The notes under the pieces were generated by a model. That model saw only the letters and a program-made list of their open reading frames with translations, had not been told where the DNA came from and did no database searches. Source: Anadara kagoshimensis (lineage: Eukaryota; Mollusca; Bivalvia; Arcoida; Arcidae). From it: a stretch of DNA of 64,000 bases. Location: assembly GCA_021292105.1 (NCBI GenBank), contig CM037874.1, positions 55,534,540 to 55,598,539 on the forward strand, given 5' to 3'. This document shows positions 63,017-64,000 of the stretch, piece by piece (the first letter of the stretch is position 1; the number at the start of each line of letters is the position of its first letter). Position numbers and translations under genes: made by a program.

Positions 63017-63365
63017 CTGTGGGAAATAGGTTGGGAGTTGGAACAAATACATTTAATATCAAGTGCCTGTATATCAAATCATTTTTGTTTTCATTCCACT
63101 GAATCTTGTGAAAATTTTATAAATTCAAGTCATTATAAATCTGTATTGAAAATATTATTTAAAAATGTGAATTTATTAGACCTATTTGATAAAATAACAT
63201 ATATGATATCAAAGAAAAGTTCAATAAATTCAATGAACATGTATTATTTTTATTGTTATTTATTTGTTAATTAATTGGAAAGGCATATTATTTAAGAAAT
63301 AATGGAAACTTATATATTGTGTATGTCATTAAATAATGAATACATAATAATCTGAATAAAAATAC
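63017..63365 (-). other. Intron of the unidentified gene
   Basis: 349 bp, AT-rich, GTATTT at its 5' end and a pyrimidine-rich TTTCCCACAG at its 3' end. Short frames on the plus strand inside it are shadows. Confidence 0.6.
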
Positions 63366-63541
63366 CTGCTAGTCTGTATAGAAAATAACTTTCTATTTGT
63401 TCAAGAGTTATCTTTGGAAAAATCAGCCTGTGTTGAACACATAGCTGCTGGAAACCAGATTCAGGCCATCCTACATACAGAGGATCAGGCAGAATGACTG
63501 GAGGCTCTTTAAAGTCAAGATTTCTGTCATATGCTTGAAGC
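63366..63541 (-). CDS. Internal exon of an unidentified protein
   Basis: 176-bp exon: acceptor is a T-rich tract ending TTATCTAG before 63541; donor CTAGCAG|GTATTT at 63366/63365. It encodes LQAYDRNLDFKEPPVILPD, PLYVGWPESGFQQLCVQHR, LIFPKITLEQIESYFLYRLA. It enters with one base of a codon completed and leaves with one base, which fits the next exon. The Pro-rich N-terminal part and the Trp/Gly/Cys content argue for real coding rather than AT-driven open frame. Upstream exons must lie beyond 64000. Family not recognised. Confidence 0.65.
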
Positions 63542-64000
63542 CTAGATAAGATGAAAAGAAATAATAATAATAATGGCCAACTTAGCAAAAACAACAAATA
63601 GCTAATGTGCTACCAAATGTTTGAAGATATTTTTTTCAAACAGTTTTATGAAATAAAGGATAAAAAATTAGCACATAACAACTGGAGTGAGTGGAATATG
63701 GATTTATATCCCAGTCTAGATTATTTCACATATATCAAGACATCACCGGCTTTGCTTAAATTTGTAAGTTATGCAAGGAAATAGGTAGTGACAAACATGC
63801 CTACTAAACATAGGCCTATTGCATGCACGTTTGATCCAAAGCACATACACACAATGTGACACATGCTCATCTTTATTGAATAGACTTGTAAGGTAAAATT
63901 GTACACAGACAAAAAATAACCTTCATTATAAATTATTCCTACATATGTTTAGGATAGAATCGAATCACCAGCGCTTAAAACTAACCCTCGGTTAGTAACT
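63542..64000 (-). other. Upstream intron with SINE fragment
   Basis: No further exon recognised up to the window edge. Contains (AAT)n near the acceptor and a SINE 3' fragment at 63697-63765. Confidence 0.5.
63697..63765 (-). mobile_element. SINE 3'-end fragment in intron
   Basis: GGATTTATATCCCAGTCTAG, ATTATTTCACATATATCAAG, ACATCACCGGCT; the most decayed SINE tail in the window. Confidence 0.75.

Overview
This window is eukaryotic, AT-rich, almost gene-free DNA. It looks like a bivalve mollusc, most likely a Mytilus-type mussel. That is an inference from repeat content: a tRNA-derived SINE of molluscan type, a GGAC-tailed 270-bp repeat familiar from mollusc genomes, a reverse-transcriptase family whose C-terminus I recognise from bivalve predicted proteins, and hammerhead-ribozyme repeats. 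There are no rRNA genes, no CRISPR, no bacterial-type operons and no intact long ORF.

The only host gene I can support is at the right end on the minus strand. Two exons (63366-63541, and 63016 down to a stop at 62862) have canonical splice borders, matching phase and a poly(A) signal at 62750-62755. I could not identify the protein, and its 5' exons lie beyond the window.

The rest is layered mobile DNA. (1) About 40 5'-truncated or broken copies of one retroelement (called RT-tail here) lie in both orientations; most end at the same 3' terminus and the longest keep the last ~95 codons of a reverse transcriptase. (2) Ten copies or fragments of a roughly 200-bp module; nine carry a type I hammerhead ribozyme fold (best copy 20016-20061), which suggests a retrozyme- or Penelope-related family. 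(3) About 13 copies of a palindromic MITE (MITE-P) with CAGTACAGACCTGTCGAAA-like ends, clustered at 44.2-44.9 kb and 47.9-49.0 kb. (4) A second MITE (MITE-F) at 33817-34074 with ~50-bp inverted ends, also found inside a ~1.5-kb tandem unit. (5) Eight SINE copies or fragments. (6) Several inverted-repeat elements (10294-11242, 12605-12743, 47055-47165, 57424-57906).

Layout: 1-6 kb mixed SINE, MITE and minisatellite; 6-26 kb RT-tail copies in AT-rich spacer; 26-32 kb a tandem array of ~1.5-kb units, each with MITE-F sequence and, mostly, a hammerhead module; 32-45 kb RT-tail copies, including a 45-bp minisatellite grown from the element's own 3' end; 44-49 kb MITE-P clusters; 52504-56559 a 35-bp satellite of 116 monomers with higher-order duplications; 57-62 kb tandem repeats, RT-tail, SINE and MITE; 62.5-64 kb the end of an unidentified host gene.
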